This document shows positions 38,346 through 51,062 of a stretch of DNA of 64,000 nucleotides, piece after piece. Position 1 is the stretch's first letter. Every line of letters starts with the position of its first letter. This DNA comes from Cheilinus undulatus (lineage: Eukaryota; Chordata; Actinopteri; Labriformes; Labridae): contig NC_054881.1 in NCBI RefSeq assembly GCF_018320785.1, forward strand, positions 14,198,275 to 14,262,274, given 5' to 3'. Under the pieces are notes generated by a model. It was not told where the DNA came from. It did not search any database and worked only from the letters and a program-made list of their open reading frames with translations. The position numbers were made by a program, and so were the translations under genes.

Positions 38346-40847
38346 AGTGCTTTTTAAAACTTGTCTCCACCCAAACGGTGTTTGCATCCCTGGTTGTGAA
38401 ATCCCATCCAAAACTTTAAATAGTCTTGCTTTTATTTTGTTTTTGTCTCCTAGCTTCATGAGAAAAAAAAATGTCTTATCTATTTTTATTGGTTTAACTT
38501 CCCAGTGTTTTCATCTTGAATCTGGGGATAAAAACAGAAAGATTAACTTACATTTTAATCAGTATCAATGATCAATTCATATACTAAATTTTCCTGTAAA
38601 AGTCTGTCTATTCACAGTTTCCTTTTACTAATAATGCTAAATCTGAACAAGTTCTTTTCACCCATCACATGACCTAAAACAATGGTTGTTGCAGACTTAC
38701 GTTTATTCTTATATGATTGAGAGAGTGGGTGTGTTTTCACGTTTGTGTGGTGATTGGCCTCAGTGGCATGGGCTCCATTTTGTTCTCTTTCAGCCTGACA
38801 TGTTGAGCTGCGGTCAACCCAGGGCAGTCAACAATGAGGCCAGGATGTCTGGAATCATCCCCCCCCCCCCGCGCCGCCCACACTCAAACTACAGAAATAC
38901 AAACTCATGCACAAAGCCACATTTCCCTCACACAGGAATTTGATGTGATAATAGGAGGCGCAATGAGGAGCACAGACGGTACAGGCGAGGACTCTCCGTC
39001 CTGTTTGGGTGTCTGACATGGATCAGAGATCAGCTGAAGCCCCTTGATTTTTTTTAGACTTTTCTCACCTGGACTGACATCAGGTAGAAGTCTCTGACTG
39101 ATCGTGTGGTACTTCCTTGTGTGATAATGCTTGACTTGTCCTCTGAATGGAAGCAGTCTCCATTCATTGGCAGAAATAACAACAGCTCATTAAGATAAAG
39201 TCAGATTCTGCAGATGAGGATGACTGATGGGCCACGTGAGTGACAGAAGCCCGGGGCCATTGCAGCACCTTGAGAGGGGATGGGTGGGCCCTCAGGCTGA
39301 AAGGTGACGCCATCTCAGCTAACCCAAATGCTCTCAGGCCTGTGACGAAATCTTACAGTGAGTGGCAGCCATTAGTGTCTTGTTTTTCATATCAAATTGA
39401 AATGTTTAATCTGTGCTTAAGGTGCTTGTTTGGGTGCAGGAGCTCTCCACTGAAGCTCTTCTCACATGGCCTGTGGAGCATGACATCAGCGGCCGTGGTG
39501 GCCTTGTTTTGGAGCCCCATCCCGCTCCGCCTCTCCAACAACAATAACGACCGGCTGGAGCAGCAGGGGCTGCGTTCGCTGCTGGGTTCAGAGGGCGTCC
39601 GTCCCAAGGAGCAGGCCTGTTTTTGTTTCTATCCGTGCCACTCCATGCTGCAGCTTTGTGCGCCTCAGTCAGGCCTGGATGGGTAATTAAAAAGGCAAGA
39701 GCTCAAGTTGTGATCATTAGGGGCTTGTCCGGCATGGACTCCAAAAAAAGACCCCGACACGTAAGGTCACCACTGCCCACTTCCTCCCTGCTCTGAACAT
39801 TGCTCAACATCCACAATGGCTTGGAAATGCTCAGTAAATATGAGCCACAAACACCTGCCAGCAAACATAAACTGTACTGTAAACACTCACATTCATCTGG
39901 CTGCCCTCAATGCTCCTCCTGACGCACATTCTCCATCTGCCGCTGACGCCTCGCACGCTCTACTTGTTACTTTTTATCTCTTATCCTCACTAACACTTAA
40001 TTTCTCCCTCTCTGGCCATTAGAAAAACATTTTTTTCATCTCCCTCTTGGTGTCCTCTCCCGCCTTTTCCTCTTGACTGCTGCTGATGGGATCTTTTTCT
40101 TTCTCTGTCCAGGGCCCTTGAAGTCTCTCTGTGGTCCTTTTAAGGGCTTTGTTTTCCATTTAATAACTCCTCCTCTTCTATTCTCCAGCTCTTATCTTGT
40201 GCCCAAGGTACAGGACTTGCTGTCCTGCAAAGAGCCAATGCAATGTCAGTTTCCATTTAAGTGTAATTTACAGTGAAAAGATTTTCTTTTACCGCTGATT
40301 CAAGAAAACATCCTCCATGCCCTTCTCCCCCTCCAGACTGGACTCATTAGCCTTGCTTTTCCCCTGTCCAGACATTTTCATTTTATTTGCCAATCAGACC
40401 CAAACATGACTCACTCAGACCCTTCCTACTCCTTTCACAAATGTTGGCTTTTCTCTACCAAAGAGGCCTCTTATTGAGGGAGTTAAAGCAAGTGCCTTGC
40501 TTAAGGGCATTTCAACGCATGACCCCTTTTTGCCCTCCTCTCTGCTTCTGAAAACACTCCTCAGGCACAAACTCAGAGGCTTTTAAGATGCAGGACAAAC
40601 ATACCGGCCGGGATCTTAAAGCTGGCGCTCCATGGGTCAGCGCGATGTATAGCGCAGAGTGAGAAATGTGTGTGAACTTATCTTCTTCATCTTATCTTGT
40701 TCTGTCTAACAGGAATTAGTCTGAAATGGAGGAAATAGGAGAGTGCAAACCTCTATCTGGGCTCGACAGTAATGCAAATCTACAAGAAGAGCATCTAGTA
40801 GAAGGTATATGTTGCAGCCAACCAAACCTATCTTGCTTGATGTAAAA
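38346..40847. other. Intergenic non-repeat DNA between psd4 and pax8
   Basis: Moderately GC-rich sequence with a C11 run near 38860. No coding exon is convincing. A long frame at about 39240-39686 starts at GTG and has no recognisable domain, so I do not call it. Some of it may be pax8-side regulatory DNA, which cannot be judged without cross-species alignment. Confidence 0.35.
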
Positions 40848-41765
40848 AAGTAATTGCCTCCTGAACCTAATGATTTGCAACAGTTGGCAATGAATCTTTC
40901 ACATCAGTGTGGATTCGAGTCTGGACTTTGTCTAGGCCTCTCAAAAAAATTCATTTTGTTATTTTTTAAGCCATTCAGAGATAGACTTGCTGGTGTGTTT
41001 CAGATCATCGTCATAATAATGTATGTAACCCAAGAGCTCAAGAGCTTGAGGTCACATGGGTGGACATTCTTCTACAGAATTTTCTGGTAGAGAGCAGAAT
41101 TCATGGTTCCATCAATTACAGCAAGTCATCAAAGTCCTTAAGCAGAAAAGCAGCCCTAGAACATCACACTACCACAATGTTTGACTGTTGGTATGCTGTT
41201 CCTTCCATGAAATGCTGTGTTAGTTTTAAACCAGATGTTTAAACAAGAAGTTCAACTTTTGTCTTGTCAGTCAACAAGATCTTTTCCTCAAAGTCTTTGG
41301 GATCCTCAAGATGTTTTTGGCAAATGTGAGACAAGCCTTTGTGTTCTTTTTGGCCAGCATTGGTTTTGGCCTTGGAACTCTCCCGTTTTTTTCTTGGTCT
41401 CTTTCTTATTGTTCAATCATGAACACGGACCTTAGGCTGCAGGTATTTAGATGTTTTCTGGGTTCTTTTGTGACCTCCTGGATGAGTCGTTGATGCGCTC
41501 TTAGAGCCATTTTGGTAGGCTGGCCACTCCTGGGAAGGTTCACCACCATTCCAAGTTTTTCCCCATTTGTGGACAATGGCTCTCACCATGCTTTGCTGGA
41601 GTCCCAAAGCTTTAAAATGTCATTGTAACTCTTTCCAGACTGATAGATGACTTTGTTTCTCACCTGTTTTTGAATATCTTTGGATCACAGCATGATGTGT
41701 TGCTAAGCCTACTTCAAAAATTGAGGAGAAGTTCTGCCCCAGACTTTTTCTGGTTTTAGTTATTT
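40848..41765 (-). mobile_element. Tc1-type transposon, antisense copy (family A, copy 1)
   Basis: On the minus strand the element has the standard order of a fish Tc1 family: 'CACAAATGGGGAAAAACTTGG', 'GTGGTGAACCTTCCCAGGAG', 'CATCAACGACTCATCCAGGA', and then 'CATTTCATGGAAGGAACAGC' where the catalytic domain follows. Frames are broken, so it is inactive. The same family recurs at 41820-42245, 43545-44235 and 49877-50495. Confidence 0.75.
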
Positions 41766-41819
41766 AAATAGTGTTTCAGGTGCTGCAGAAGGGTCCAAAG
41801 TGACAAAAACACCAATTTC

Positions 41820-42245
41820 AATTGCTGAATCATGAACACTGACAGTGATTAAGTCAAGTGAGGCCTGCAGGTCTGTTGAAATCAATGCGCTCTTGGGGTC
41901 ATTTTCACTGTTACAAGTTTTCTCCATTTGTGGATAATGGCTCTCACTGTGGTTTGCTGGAGTCCTGAAGCAGCAGATCTTGTTTTTGAGATCTTTTAGC
42001 CTACTTCACTTTGTCAGACAGGTTCTGTTTTTGTGGTTTCTTGATTCAACAGGTCTGGCAGTAACTGGGCATGGTTAAACTGAACTCAGCTTTCCAAAGA
42101 ATGACGTCAAGCCTTGGAGATAACTTTGTAACCATCTCCAGACTGAAAGATGTCAATGGCAATGACTTCTTAAAATTTGTCTGATGATTTTTAAGAGTGA
42201 CACATAAGACATCAGGAAGGGGGCAGATACTTTGTCAGAGCGATT
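41820..42245 (-). mobile_element. Tc1-type transposon fragment (family A, copy 2)
   Basis: It directly follows copy 1 in the same orientation and shares 'TCAAGTGAGGCCTGCAGGTC', 'GATAATGGCTCTCACTGTGG' and 'CTACTTCACTTTGTCAGACAG'. Its right end 'ATCAGGAAGGGGGCAGATAC' resembles the outer terminus. Only the 5' third of the element remains. Confidence 0.65.
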
Positions 42246-43544
42246 AATCTTTAGGGAACACCTGGGCTCTACTTCTTTCCTTTTTTCTGGACTGAGCATG
42301 GTGACAAATGATTGGCCTTAGAGCAACTTGAGAAACCAGTGGGTGATATCACCCTGACAATGTCCATGTTTTATACACCCTCTGATCTGCTCTACTGGGT
42401 GTTTCACTGTCATGTATTTAATCTACTTACCAAGCATCATGAAAAGACAGCCATTCTTACTTATTTTTCCCTCTTCTAAACTGCATGCAAAGCATGTTAG
42501 ATAATTTCCACCTTTACTTTCTATGATCAGTAATCTTGAATCTACAGCTGATTCCAGTGATTAAACAGCATTACTGAGATGTGAATTTGATGTTGAATAA
42601 GCTGTTTGTCAGCTGTGTGTTTGACTCCCTCAGCCTCCACAGGTCAACCCTCTCCCTCGGGGCAGTACCTGATACCTGGCTGATTTTATCCTCCACACTG
42701 TGTGTATAGCGCTCGATGTGTGTGTGCTTTGAAAGGTGCGTTTTTCTTGATGTCTTCCAGTCAATAGTAGCTTCCTGCCTCTAGGGCCTGTGTGTTGTTT
42801 AATAGGCCGGTCAGACACAGGGCACCTGTGTTTCCTCCCTCCGCCTGTCCTCACACAGAAACACCCTCTGTTTGACCACTTTGCTCCGTTTGACTGGCAC
42901 ATTTGTTCCAGGTGCATTATGGTTAAAGGTGGAGGAGATTAGATGGCTTCTTGAAATCTGAGGAAGGTGTTGTCATTTGATGTCTGCTCAGGTGTTCTGA
43001 GGCTTTTTTTTGGGTTGAAAAGTCTCTCAGACCAACATAGGGATGGACATGTAGGTTGGGTGGTCCAACACTTTGTTACTGACTGAAATATCTCAACAAC
43101 TATGTGAAGGATTCTTCCTCAAACAATCATGACTCCCACGAAGGTGACCCACAATACGTTTTTGACCCTTTGAAATGTAGCTAGTCCTACAACAAGGTCA
43201 AGTATTTTTTTCACATAGTTATACATTTCTACACTGAATGACTCGGGAAAGAGCTTTTTAGGGGCCTCCATGGTTCACAGAGGATGAATCCTTGTCTTTG
43301 GTGATCCTTTGACTTTCCTCCCAGCACCAAATTGAACTTCACACCGCCAGTGAAGTTGGAAGTTCAGTTTTAGTGCTATAACAAAGTACTTCTTCCTTTC
43401 TTGATTTCTTTTTTTTTGCATATTTGTCATGATTAAATGTTTCAGATCATCAACCATGTTAATATTAGAAAAAGATACCCTTAGTAAGAACAACATGCAG
43501 TTTTTAAAATATGATTTCATTTATTGAGGGAAAAAAATCCACCT
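42246..43544. other. Intergenic DNA between Tc1 copies
   Basis: Nothing recognised apart from GC-richer unique sequence at about 42620-42930. No exon with both splice sites and a protein-like frame was found. Confidence 0.35.
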
Positions 43545-44235
43545 AAACCTACCTGGCCCATTGTAAGAAATGTAATTGTCCCCCTTGTTGAATCAAACCT
43601 GCTGAATCAAAAAATCACTTCAATATAACCTGCCAGACAAAGTGACGTAGGCTAAAAGATCTCAAAAAGCAGAATCAAAATGAGAATCAAAGTCATTGAC
43701 ATCTATCAGTCATGAAAGGTTACAAAGACATTCTAAGGCTTTGGAACCACAGCGAGAGCCGTTACCCACAAATGGAGAAAACTTGGAACAGTGGTGAACC
43801 TTCCAAGGAGTGGCCAACCAAACAAAATTACTCCAAGAGTGCATCGACGATTCATCCAGGAGGTCACAAAAGAACACAGAATGACATTTAGAGACCTGCA
43901 GGTCTCTCTTGACTCAGTTAAGGTCAGTGTACGTGGTTCAACAGTAGCAAAAAGACCAGGCGAAAATGGCATCCATGGGAGGGTTCTAAGACCCCATTAG
44001 CCACAAAACATCTTGATAATCCTAAAGACCTTTTGGGAAATATTTTATGGACTGATGAGACAAAACTTGAACTTTTTGAAAGGTGAGCGTCCTGTCACAT
44101 CTGGCGTAAAACTAACAGCACTACATAAAAAGAACATCATACCAACAGTCAAATATGGTTATGGTAGCGTGATGTGTCTGGGGCTGATTTGGTACTTTGG
44201 GACCCGGACGACTTGTCATAATTGACAAAAGAGCC
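43545..44235 (+). mobile_element. Tc1-type transposon, sense copy, 3'-truncated (family A, copy 3)
   Basis: Starts with 'TGTAATTGTCCCCCTTGTTG' and continues through 'CTGCCAGACAAAGTGACGTA', 'CACAAATGGAGAAAACTTGG' and a 69-codon frame at 43791-44000 including 'RSGQPNKITPRVHRRFIQEV'. It ends near 'GGGACCCGGACGACTTG'. The Tc1 helix-turn-helix region is readable but the catalytic C-terminal part is missing. Confidence 0.75.
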
Positions 44236-44795
44236 TGTCTGCAGACATCAGACATTTATAAACCCATAGACACTTCAACTTTTCATGAACGCATGCACGT
44301 TACCTACAATGTTTTTTTTAATTGAGGTGTCTTTTCATTAAAATTGAACTCCATATGGTGTACTATACAGTAAACCACTGGGTTTCCTATATTTTGCCAC
44401 ATTCCTTTCAGCCTCTACCTTTACAAGCCTTTGTCTGATGGCCAATGAGCACCATTTTGGTCTCCTTCTTCCACTTGAGTATGGAGTCTCCCACATGCTT
44501 TTTTGTGATTTAATGAGTTTTCTTCAACGTTCGCTTTGTTTTACCACTCTCCCATAAAGCTTTGACAGGTGAAGAACCCAGGAACAGTTGTTCTATGCAG
44601 AGTCTCTCCAATCCCTGCTGAAGCTTGTAACTCCCTCAGAGCAGTCAAAGGTGTTGTGGTTGCCTCTCTCGCTAGTCTCCTTCTTGCAAGGTCACTCAGT
44701 TTTGGCAGATTTACACCGTGCCATATTCCTTCCATTTCTTGATATTGAATTTTGGGGATATTCAGTGCCTTGTTTTTTGTATCCATCCTGACTTA
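44236..44795. other. Short unassigned spacer, possibly more transposon debris
   Basis: Antisense frame 44541-44786 has protein-like composition, but I cannot assign it. Nothing else was seen. Confidence 0.3.
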
Positions 44796-45724
44796 CAGTG
44801 CTTAACAAATTTATTAGACCTCCCTAACCCTAACCAAAGTAAGGTTTATGCCACAGCTGCCCTAAATTAACAGCATTGGTAATTACCAAAATCATTTTTA
44901 TGTTTCTGCAATGGTTAATACACCAATATGTAGAAGCTCTTTAACCCAAATGATATTTTTAATGCTAAAATATAATTATTATTGTTATTCATGAATTCTC
45001 AAATTTACTGATTTACTGATGTGTAAAGCACATTAATATTTCTTGATTATTATGTCAAATTATAGTTATTTACTTGCATTCCTGAACAGAAAAATAAGTT
45101 TTAGTGCTTGAATGTTATGCTTGATTAATTTCTGACTTCTCAGAGAAGCCCAGTGAGCCGGCTCAAATTTGGGTGAATTCAGTTTGAAATTCCTCATTCC
45201 TGTTCAAATATGGTAAAATGTGGAGAGCTCACTGAAAATGAAAAAGTCCGCGTTAAAGCACTTCATGATGCTGGATGGTCTCTGAGACAAATATGACAGG
45301 TGGTCATCATTATCACTGTATACTTTTCAATAACTTTTTCTCTGACTTGCTTTGAGTGTTCTTTTGTCCCCATGGTGTAATGGTAGCCCGGAATACTGAT
45401 TAACCAGTGACTGGACCTTACAGACACAGGTGTCTTTCTACTCCAATCACTTGAGACACACTCACAACACTCAGTTGGTCCCCTTTCCACTGGGGGATTA
45501 CCTGTGGGACTGTGGGACTACCAGTGACAGCTGGCTGGATCTCTGTTGAGTTAGGTGAGTCACTTTAATTGACTTTACTTTGTAGAAATCTGATTTCACT
45601 TTGATGTTAGAGTTTTTTTTGTGATTTTTTTGTCAAAAAAGCCAAATTATATTGACCATGATTGATGAATGAAATCAATAAAGGGTAAATCATCCAAGAG
45701 GGTGAATATTTTTATAAGCACTAT
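44796..45724 (+). mobile_element. Tc1/mariner element, second family, with inverted termini
   Basis: Left end CAGTGCTTAACAAATTTATT and right end 'AATATTTTTATAAGCACTATA' are imperfect inverted repeats 0.93 kb apart. At about 45208-45290 the + strand can be read as 'MVKCGELTENEKVRVKALHD', a typical transposase start, followed by a stop. So it is a dead copy. Confidence 0.6.
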
Positions 45725-45779
45725 AATGTGAACATGTTAAAGCACACAGTGTTGATATAAAGGCAGAAACTGTCATGAA

Positions 45780-47690
45780 GTGTCAAACTGTCACTTCTTC
45801 TGCCACTTCCTTGTTGTTCTTTTTGTAGTGTGTCCTCCAGAGACCCCAGTCCTGTCTGACAGGGACAGAGTCAACTCAGGAAGATTTTCAGGGCGGTCTA
45901 TCAAGTTTCCTGGACATTGTCAGGGTTTCATGGGTGGAAATGGCCTCTGATTGCGGGAGAAGATGAATGGTTTGAGGATAAAAGGTTCTGGTTAATCAGC
46001 CCAGCTTCACCCAAACATTTAATCAACCAGGTGATGGATTCACTCACACAATCTGGGTTCTCTGAAGGGCCACAAAAGGCCTGAACCAGGGCAGGGCCCA
46101 CGCCGCAGCGCTGCCATTCACAGTTTAAAACAACAGCGTGTTCTGCAGCTCATTTGGACAGTAAAATTCTGTCAGCCTACATAATACTTATTTGCCAGGC
46201 TGAATTGGTTGGCCTGTGACTCGGGCCCAGAGATAAGTGGAGAACTTTCCAGATGACTGGCGCAGGACAACCCCGACCCGTCATCCCGCTGATGGCCACA
46301 CACTCCTCTGTTGCCTTTTTGGCAGCGATTTCTCCAGGGGCCCCATCCTGTCTTTGAGTTCGTCCCCATGATGGTAATGGGACACATGCCTTCTCCTCCT
46401 CACACGCAGGGTTATATCACTAAAACACACAAAGATGCACGCTCCTGCTCTGTCTCCACACACACATATGGACACAGCGTTCATATGTCTGTGTGGTAAA
46501 TGTAGTAAGTCCCAGTCGCCCCGTCCTGCCAGCTTTGTCTGCCCTCAGCTGTTCCGGCCCGGTGCCTGTATTGTGCTGCTGGGCTCATTACCAGAGCAGA
46601 AGCACTGTGGCCCGAAACCTCCTCGCTAATAGGCCCAGAGAGACGCACACAAGAGTTATGTCTGGTGTGGCTTGTGTGTGCGTGCAGCAGTTTAGTTTTT
46701 CACCAGCAGGACGGTTAATGTTTAACGTTTAAGACTGTTATTCCTCCGCTCGGACATCAGCAGCTTGAATTTGAAGTTCACTTCCTCGTCTCGAGGCTTA
46801 AAAACCCTTCCTATATGTTTGAGTGTATATGGATGTGTGATTGTTTCTGCATGCCTGAGCAGAGAGCTGGAAAGAATGAGAGTCCAGGCAGTTGATGGGT
46901 TGTCTGGAGTGGCCCAGGACACTTGAAAAACAATGGGATGAAATGCAGCTTTTGTTTAAAGTTTACAGAAAGAGAGGGGTGTAGGGAGGTGAGACGGAGA
47001 GATGGTGAAATGTAAGGAGAGAGAAAAAGGAGAGGCGGATACTGTAAACAAAAAGACGTCAGGGCTGATCTTCATCAGCACACTGAGCTGATATTGAGGA
47101 TTTGAAGTAATTGTCTCAGAAGTCAGACAAAAGCCTCCATACTGTCCACCTCAGAGTTATGTAATTAGTTGTGAGGGCTTCTTTAATAATGAATTAGGCC
47201 ATGAAGCTTGCAGAAAGATAGGAACTGAATGTTATTTTAGAGGTTAGGGTGGTCTAATGAGACTGGATAGAGACTAAACTTGGAACGTAAGCAATTCATG
47301 TGTGTAATTGCTGGAAATCTTAACCACAAATGGAATTAAAAAAAAGCCTAAAGGGTAAGAAGGGGTCACTTTACTAAGGTATACCCACAGGTAGATTTGG
47401 TTTACAGTGAGTATGTCTTTCACGTAGTCAACAGCACTGCACAGGAGAAAACCAGACTAAAGTGACCACAATACTCAACACTTAAAAGGATGAACAAGAT
47501 AAAAAAATCAAGGTAATAACATAAAAGTAGGAATATAACATGGACAGGTAAAAATGGGGTAAGTAAAAGACAGATCAACAAATAACACGCCTCCAACAAG
47601 TAAAAAAAAACATAAACATGCTATCAAAGGAAGATAAAATGTGCAAAGTTCAATAAACAGTCAATAAATAACAGGATTTTGCCCCATGTA
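45780..47690. other. Unique intergenic DNA between psd4 and pax8, no gene seen
   Basis: This 1.9-kb segment is relatively GC-rich at 45800-47250 and lacks recognisable repeats. This makes it the best place between the two genes to look for conserved regulatory elements. No exon or RNA gene is visible. Confidence 0.35.
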
Positions 47691-47723
47691 TGTCATGACT
47701 CTATTTAATGTGTTAAAAATATG

Positions 47724-48359
47724 CAGTGGTGGACAGTAATGGAGTACATTCACTTGAGTATTGTACTTAAGGACATTTGTACTTCACTTGAGTATTTGTT
47801 TTTTTGGAAACGTATGACTTTCACTCCGCTACATTTCTAAGACAAATATTGTACTTCCGACTCCACTACATTTCTAGGAAGCTTGTTGTTCCTTTTAGGT
47901 TCAGCATAGCTTTGTAGTCAGATGTTGATGTTTTTCTTGCAATTGGCCACACGCCGAAAAAACGGCCCTCCTACCTGTTTTTGTTTTTTTGTTTTTTGGG
48001 TGGGAATGTTTAAATTAAAAAATTAAATGACAATAGTTGTCCTTATTGTTTTTGATCGCCTTTTTCTGGTGAAGTTTTTACAGGTGTTTTTATAGCAGAG
48101 TGGTTCTACATGTAAGTCAGTACATCATTAGGTGGTTTCAGAGAGTTAAAGCACTGAGAAAACAACACAGCAATGTACTGATATTATAAAATGTACTTTG
48201 TACTTTCGAATACTGAAGTATTTTTAAAAGTAAGTACTTTAGTAATTTAACTTGAGTAAAATTTCACCAAGCTACTTTTACTTGTACTTGAGTAAGATTT
48301 GACCACAAGTATCAATACTTTGACTCAAGTACTGGAGTTGAATACTTTGTCCACCACTG
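47724..48359. mobile_element. MITE with CAGTGGTGG / CCACCACTG termini
   Basis: CAGTGGTGGACAGTAATGG at the left is mirrored by 'AATACTTTGTCCACCACTG' at the right. Sub-terminal repeats of 'ACTTGAGTA' and 'AAGTACTTTAGTA' point inwards from both ends. This 636-bp element belongs to a very common teleost non-autonomous family. Confidence 0.75.
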
Positions 48360-48689
48360 AAAAATGTATACTTCAAACAAGGCCATCCATAAGATGGAAA
48401 AAAAAAGGGGCAGAGCTTTCTGAGTCTCAGCCAAATGGGGGGCCCATGGATATTTTTTAATTATTCATTAATCTATTTATTTATGCTGTAGTACATTATA
48501 GCCTCTTTCAAAAACAAGAGTCTTTTCATGAAACAAAATTACCTTTTGTTTTTATTATGTTGGTATATGGATGGGCACATTGAACTGAACCATTTGGGAA
48601 GTAGTGTTAGATTTCACTTAAGCATATTGTGCACAAAAGTCAGGAAGACAGAGAATAAAGTATAAGGAACTAAAATGAATTTAAGGAAC

Positions 48690-49345
48690 AAATAATTTAT
48701 TGATTGCCAAAAGAAGGAAAAAAATGGCTGAAAAAAGGATGGCTGAGAAGTGGTGAAAAAGTAGCAAAGATTGGTCATAAATGGGATACATCAGCAAAAA
48801 TGGGCCAAGAAAGGCCAAAAGGGTAGAAAAAATGGTAAAAACCTTTTATAAAGTGTCAAAAATCATTTATACAGACAGGGTGGGAAAATGGTAAAAAGTA
48901 GTGACAGAGTGCCAAATATGGGTTAAAAGTGGCAAAATAGGCATGAAGGGGAAAATGTGGCAAAAATTGGCTGAGAAAGGCAAAAATGGGCGGGGAAGAT
49001 TGATGAAAAAGTTGTTAAAAAGTGAAAAAATAGAAAAGAAGCTGCAAAATGGGCTAAAACGAATTGGAAAAATGGGCAGAAGTGGTCAAAAAGTGCCAAT
49101 AAAAAAAGGTTCAAAGTGGAAGACATTGGTTAAAAAGTGGGAAAAAAGTGTTTAAAGAGACAAAATGGGATAACAGCAAAAAATGGGCTGCGAAAGGTGA
49201 AAATGTGTGTGAAAAAGGATGAAAAGCAATTAAAAAGTGCCAAAAATTGGTAAAAAAAAAAAAAAAAAAAAAAGAGCCAAAAATGAGGTAACAGCAGCAA
49301 AGGAGGGGGCAAAAAATGAGCAGGAAGAACAGAGAAAATCTGAAC
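48690..49345. repeat. Degenerate purine-rich tandem repeat
   Basis: About 650 bases of + strand made of variants of 'GGCAAAAATGGGC', 'AAAAAGTGG' and 'GAAAAAATGG', with almost no pyrimidine runs and a poly-A tract at 49252-49273. Units drift in length, so it is an old minisatellite or expanded low-complexity DNA and not coding, although frames stay open by composition. Confidence 0.75.
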
Positions 49346-49876
49346 CCAATAATAGCTTGACACACTTTTTAGCCACAAAATGTACTAACTGTCAGGCTGG
49401 ATGCCAGTGTCACTGCTACTGGCCCAACACACATGCATGGAAATCCTCATTAAATCACCACCGGGGGAGGGCCCATTTACTGGGGTTTTCAGGGGCCCAG
49501 CCAACTCTGTGGGCAGGCCTGGCTTCACATCGTCAAATTCAAGACCACTGGAGGGGGACTCTTTCAAAGCTTCCAAACCCCCTTTGATACAGCCTTGCCC
49601 CCCATGACAAAAAATAAAAAGTTACAATGAAAATGTATGTGATATGCTGACCCACACTCTCTCTTTAATATGAATTGTGCTGTTTCTTGTTGATGTTTTA
49701 GTAGGCTAGTAGTGATGTCTGATGTAAATGCACTGCAAGCCCTATGTTTACCTGGAAGTCCTCTTGCAAAATTCAGCCACACTGCCATGGCTCCCACTTT
49801 GGGAATTACTACTGAGACAAAAATTAAACACAAAAACTGGCTGTTAATTTTGAATAACTGTAATAATAATAATAAA
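49346..49876. other. Unassigned spacer
   Basis: No gene or clear repeat identified. A short (AAT)n-like run adjoins the next Tc1 fragment. Confidence 0.3.
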
Positions 49877-50495
49877 AAAAAACAATAGTTTTGGCCTTGG
49901 AACTCTCCCATGGATGCCATTTTTGTTAAGTCTCTTTCTTATTGTTGAACCATGAACACTGACCTTAACTGAATCAAGTGAGGCCTGCAGGTCTTTAGGT
50001 GATGTTCTGGGTTCTTCTGTGACCTCCTGGATTAGTCGTTGATGCGCTCTTGGAGTGATCTTGGTAGGCTGGCAACCCCTGGGAAGGTTCACCACTTTTC
50101 CAGGTTTTCCCCATTTGTGGATAATGGCTCTCACCATAGTTCCCTGAGGTAGAAAGGCTTTGTAACCCTTTCCAAACTGATTTGATTTCTTGATTCAACA
50201 GGTCTGGCAGTAATCAGGCATGAGTAGCTAGTGAAATTACAGTCAGCATTCGAGTAAAATGTGGTTTATCACAATTCACAAGGCAATTACTCTTTCCACA
50301 CAGGGCCACATCAATTCTGATGGCTTTGATCCCTCAATAAATAAAATCATAATTTAAAAACTGGATGCTGATTTACTCAGGGTATCTTTGTCTGATATTA
50401 AAATTAATTTGATGATCTGAAACATGCAATTGTGACAAATGTGCAAAAAATAAGAAATCAGGAACGGGGAAATACTTTGTCAAAGCACTTATCTA
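49877..50495 (-). mobile_element. Tc1-type transposon, antisense fragment (family A, copy 4)
   Basis: On the minus strand it carries 'CACAAATGGGGAAAACCTGG', 'GGTGAACCTTCCCAGGGG', 'ATCAACGACTAATCCAGGAG' and 'GTGTTCATGGTTCAACAATA'. The outer end reads 'AAATACTTTGTCAAAGCAC' on the + strand. It covers the 5' third of the element only. Confidence 0.7.
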
Positions 50496-50854
50496 CAGTT
50501 AAATTAATATTAATTTACCATATGTTAAAATCTTTTTACCTTATTATATCTTCAGTCCTTATTTATAGGGAACCACCCTGTTAAGCTAAAGGCCCTATTC
50601 CCAATGTTATTTAAATTAAAGGTATAGTCTTGACGTCATAAATTACTGCCCTAGTATTCCCTAATATTAGGGAAGTATGCTAAATGAAGGTTTTAGATGG
50701 TTTTCTATTCCTGTGCATTTGTTTTGTCTTATTTTAGCCATATGTGGTACATTTATTTCGTAATAAAATCAAATAAAAGCGTTCTCTCCTTTCTAATTGA
50801 ACACAGCATTGTCTACAGGCTTTTTTTCCCTCCTCAGTAGTAACAAGACTCGAC

Positions 50855-51062
50855 CGTTTAAGCTCGCGGATATTCCCCCCTTTCGGCTTCACGTGCTGCC
50901 ATGTTTCGCTCGTGGAGCGCGCGCGGCCTCCCCTCTCCATCATCACCAGCGTCCTCGCGCCGTCCTCTCCGAGCACGCGGCGGCACCAGGTGGGCCGCGT
51001 CACCGCCGAACCGTGGCGTCGTTAACGCGCCGCAATTATGAGGCCGCAAAGAGGGGACGGAA
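50855..51062. promoter_or_regulatory. Short CpG-dense block between psd4 and pax8
   Basis: About 30 CpG dinucleotides fall in roughly 200 bases (runs such as GGAGCGCGCGCGGCC, CCTCGCGCCGTCC, AACGCGCCGC) in otherwise CpG-poor AT-rich DNA, just beyond the pax8 3' end. It may be an unmethylated island serving as a promoter of a non-coding transcript, an enhancer, or a GC-rich repeat fragment. No convincing frame is present. Confidence 0.5.

Noticed and set aside
39240-39686. 148-codon + frame in the psd4-pax8 spacer
   Set aside because: It starts at GTG, has no recognisable domain, no clear splice or promoter context and an unusual mixed composition.
48901-49378. Lysine-rich + frames and phenylalanine-rich minus frames
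   Set aside because: They are open only because the purine-rich tandem repeat lacks stop codons.
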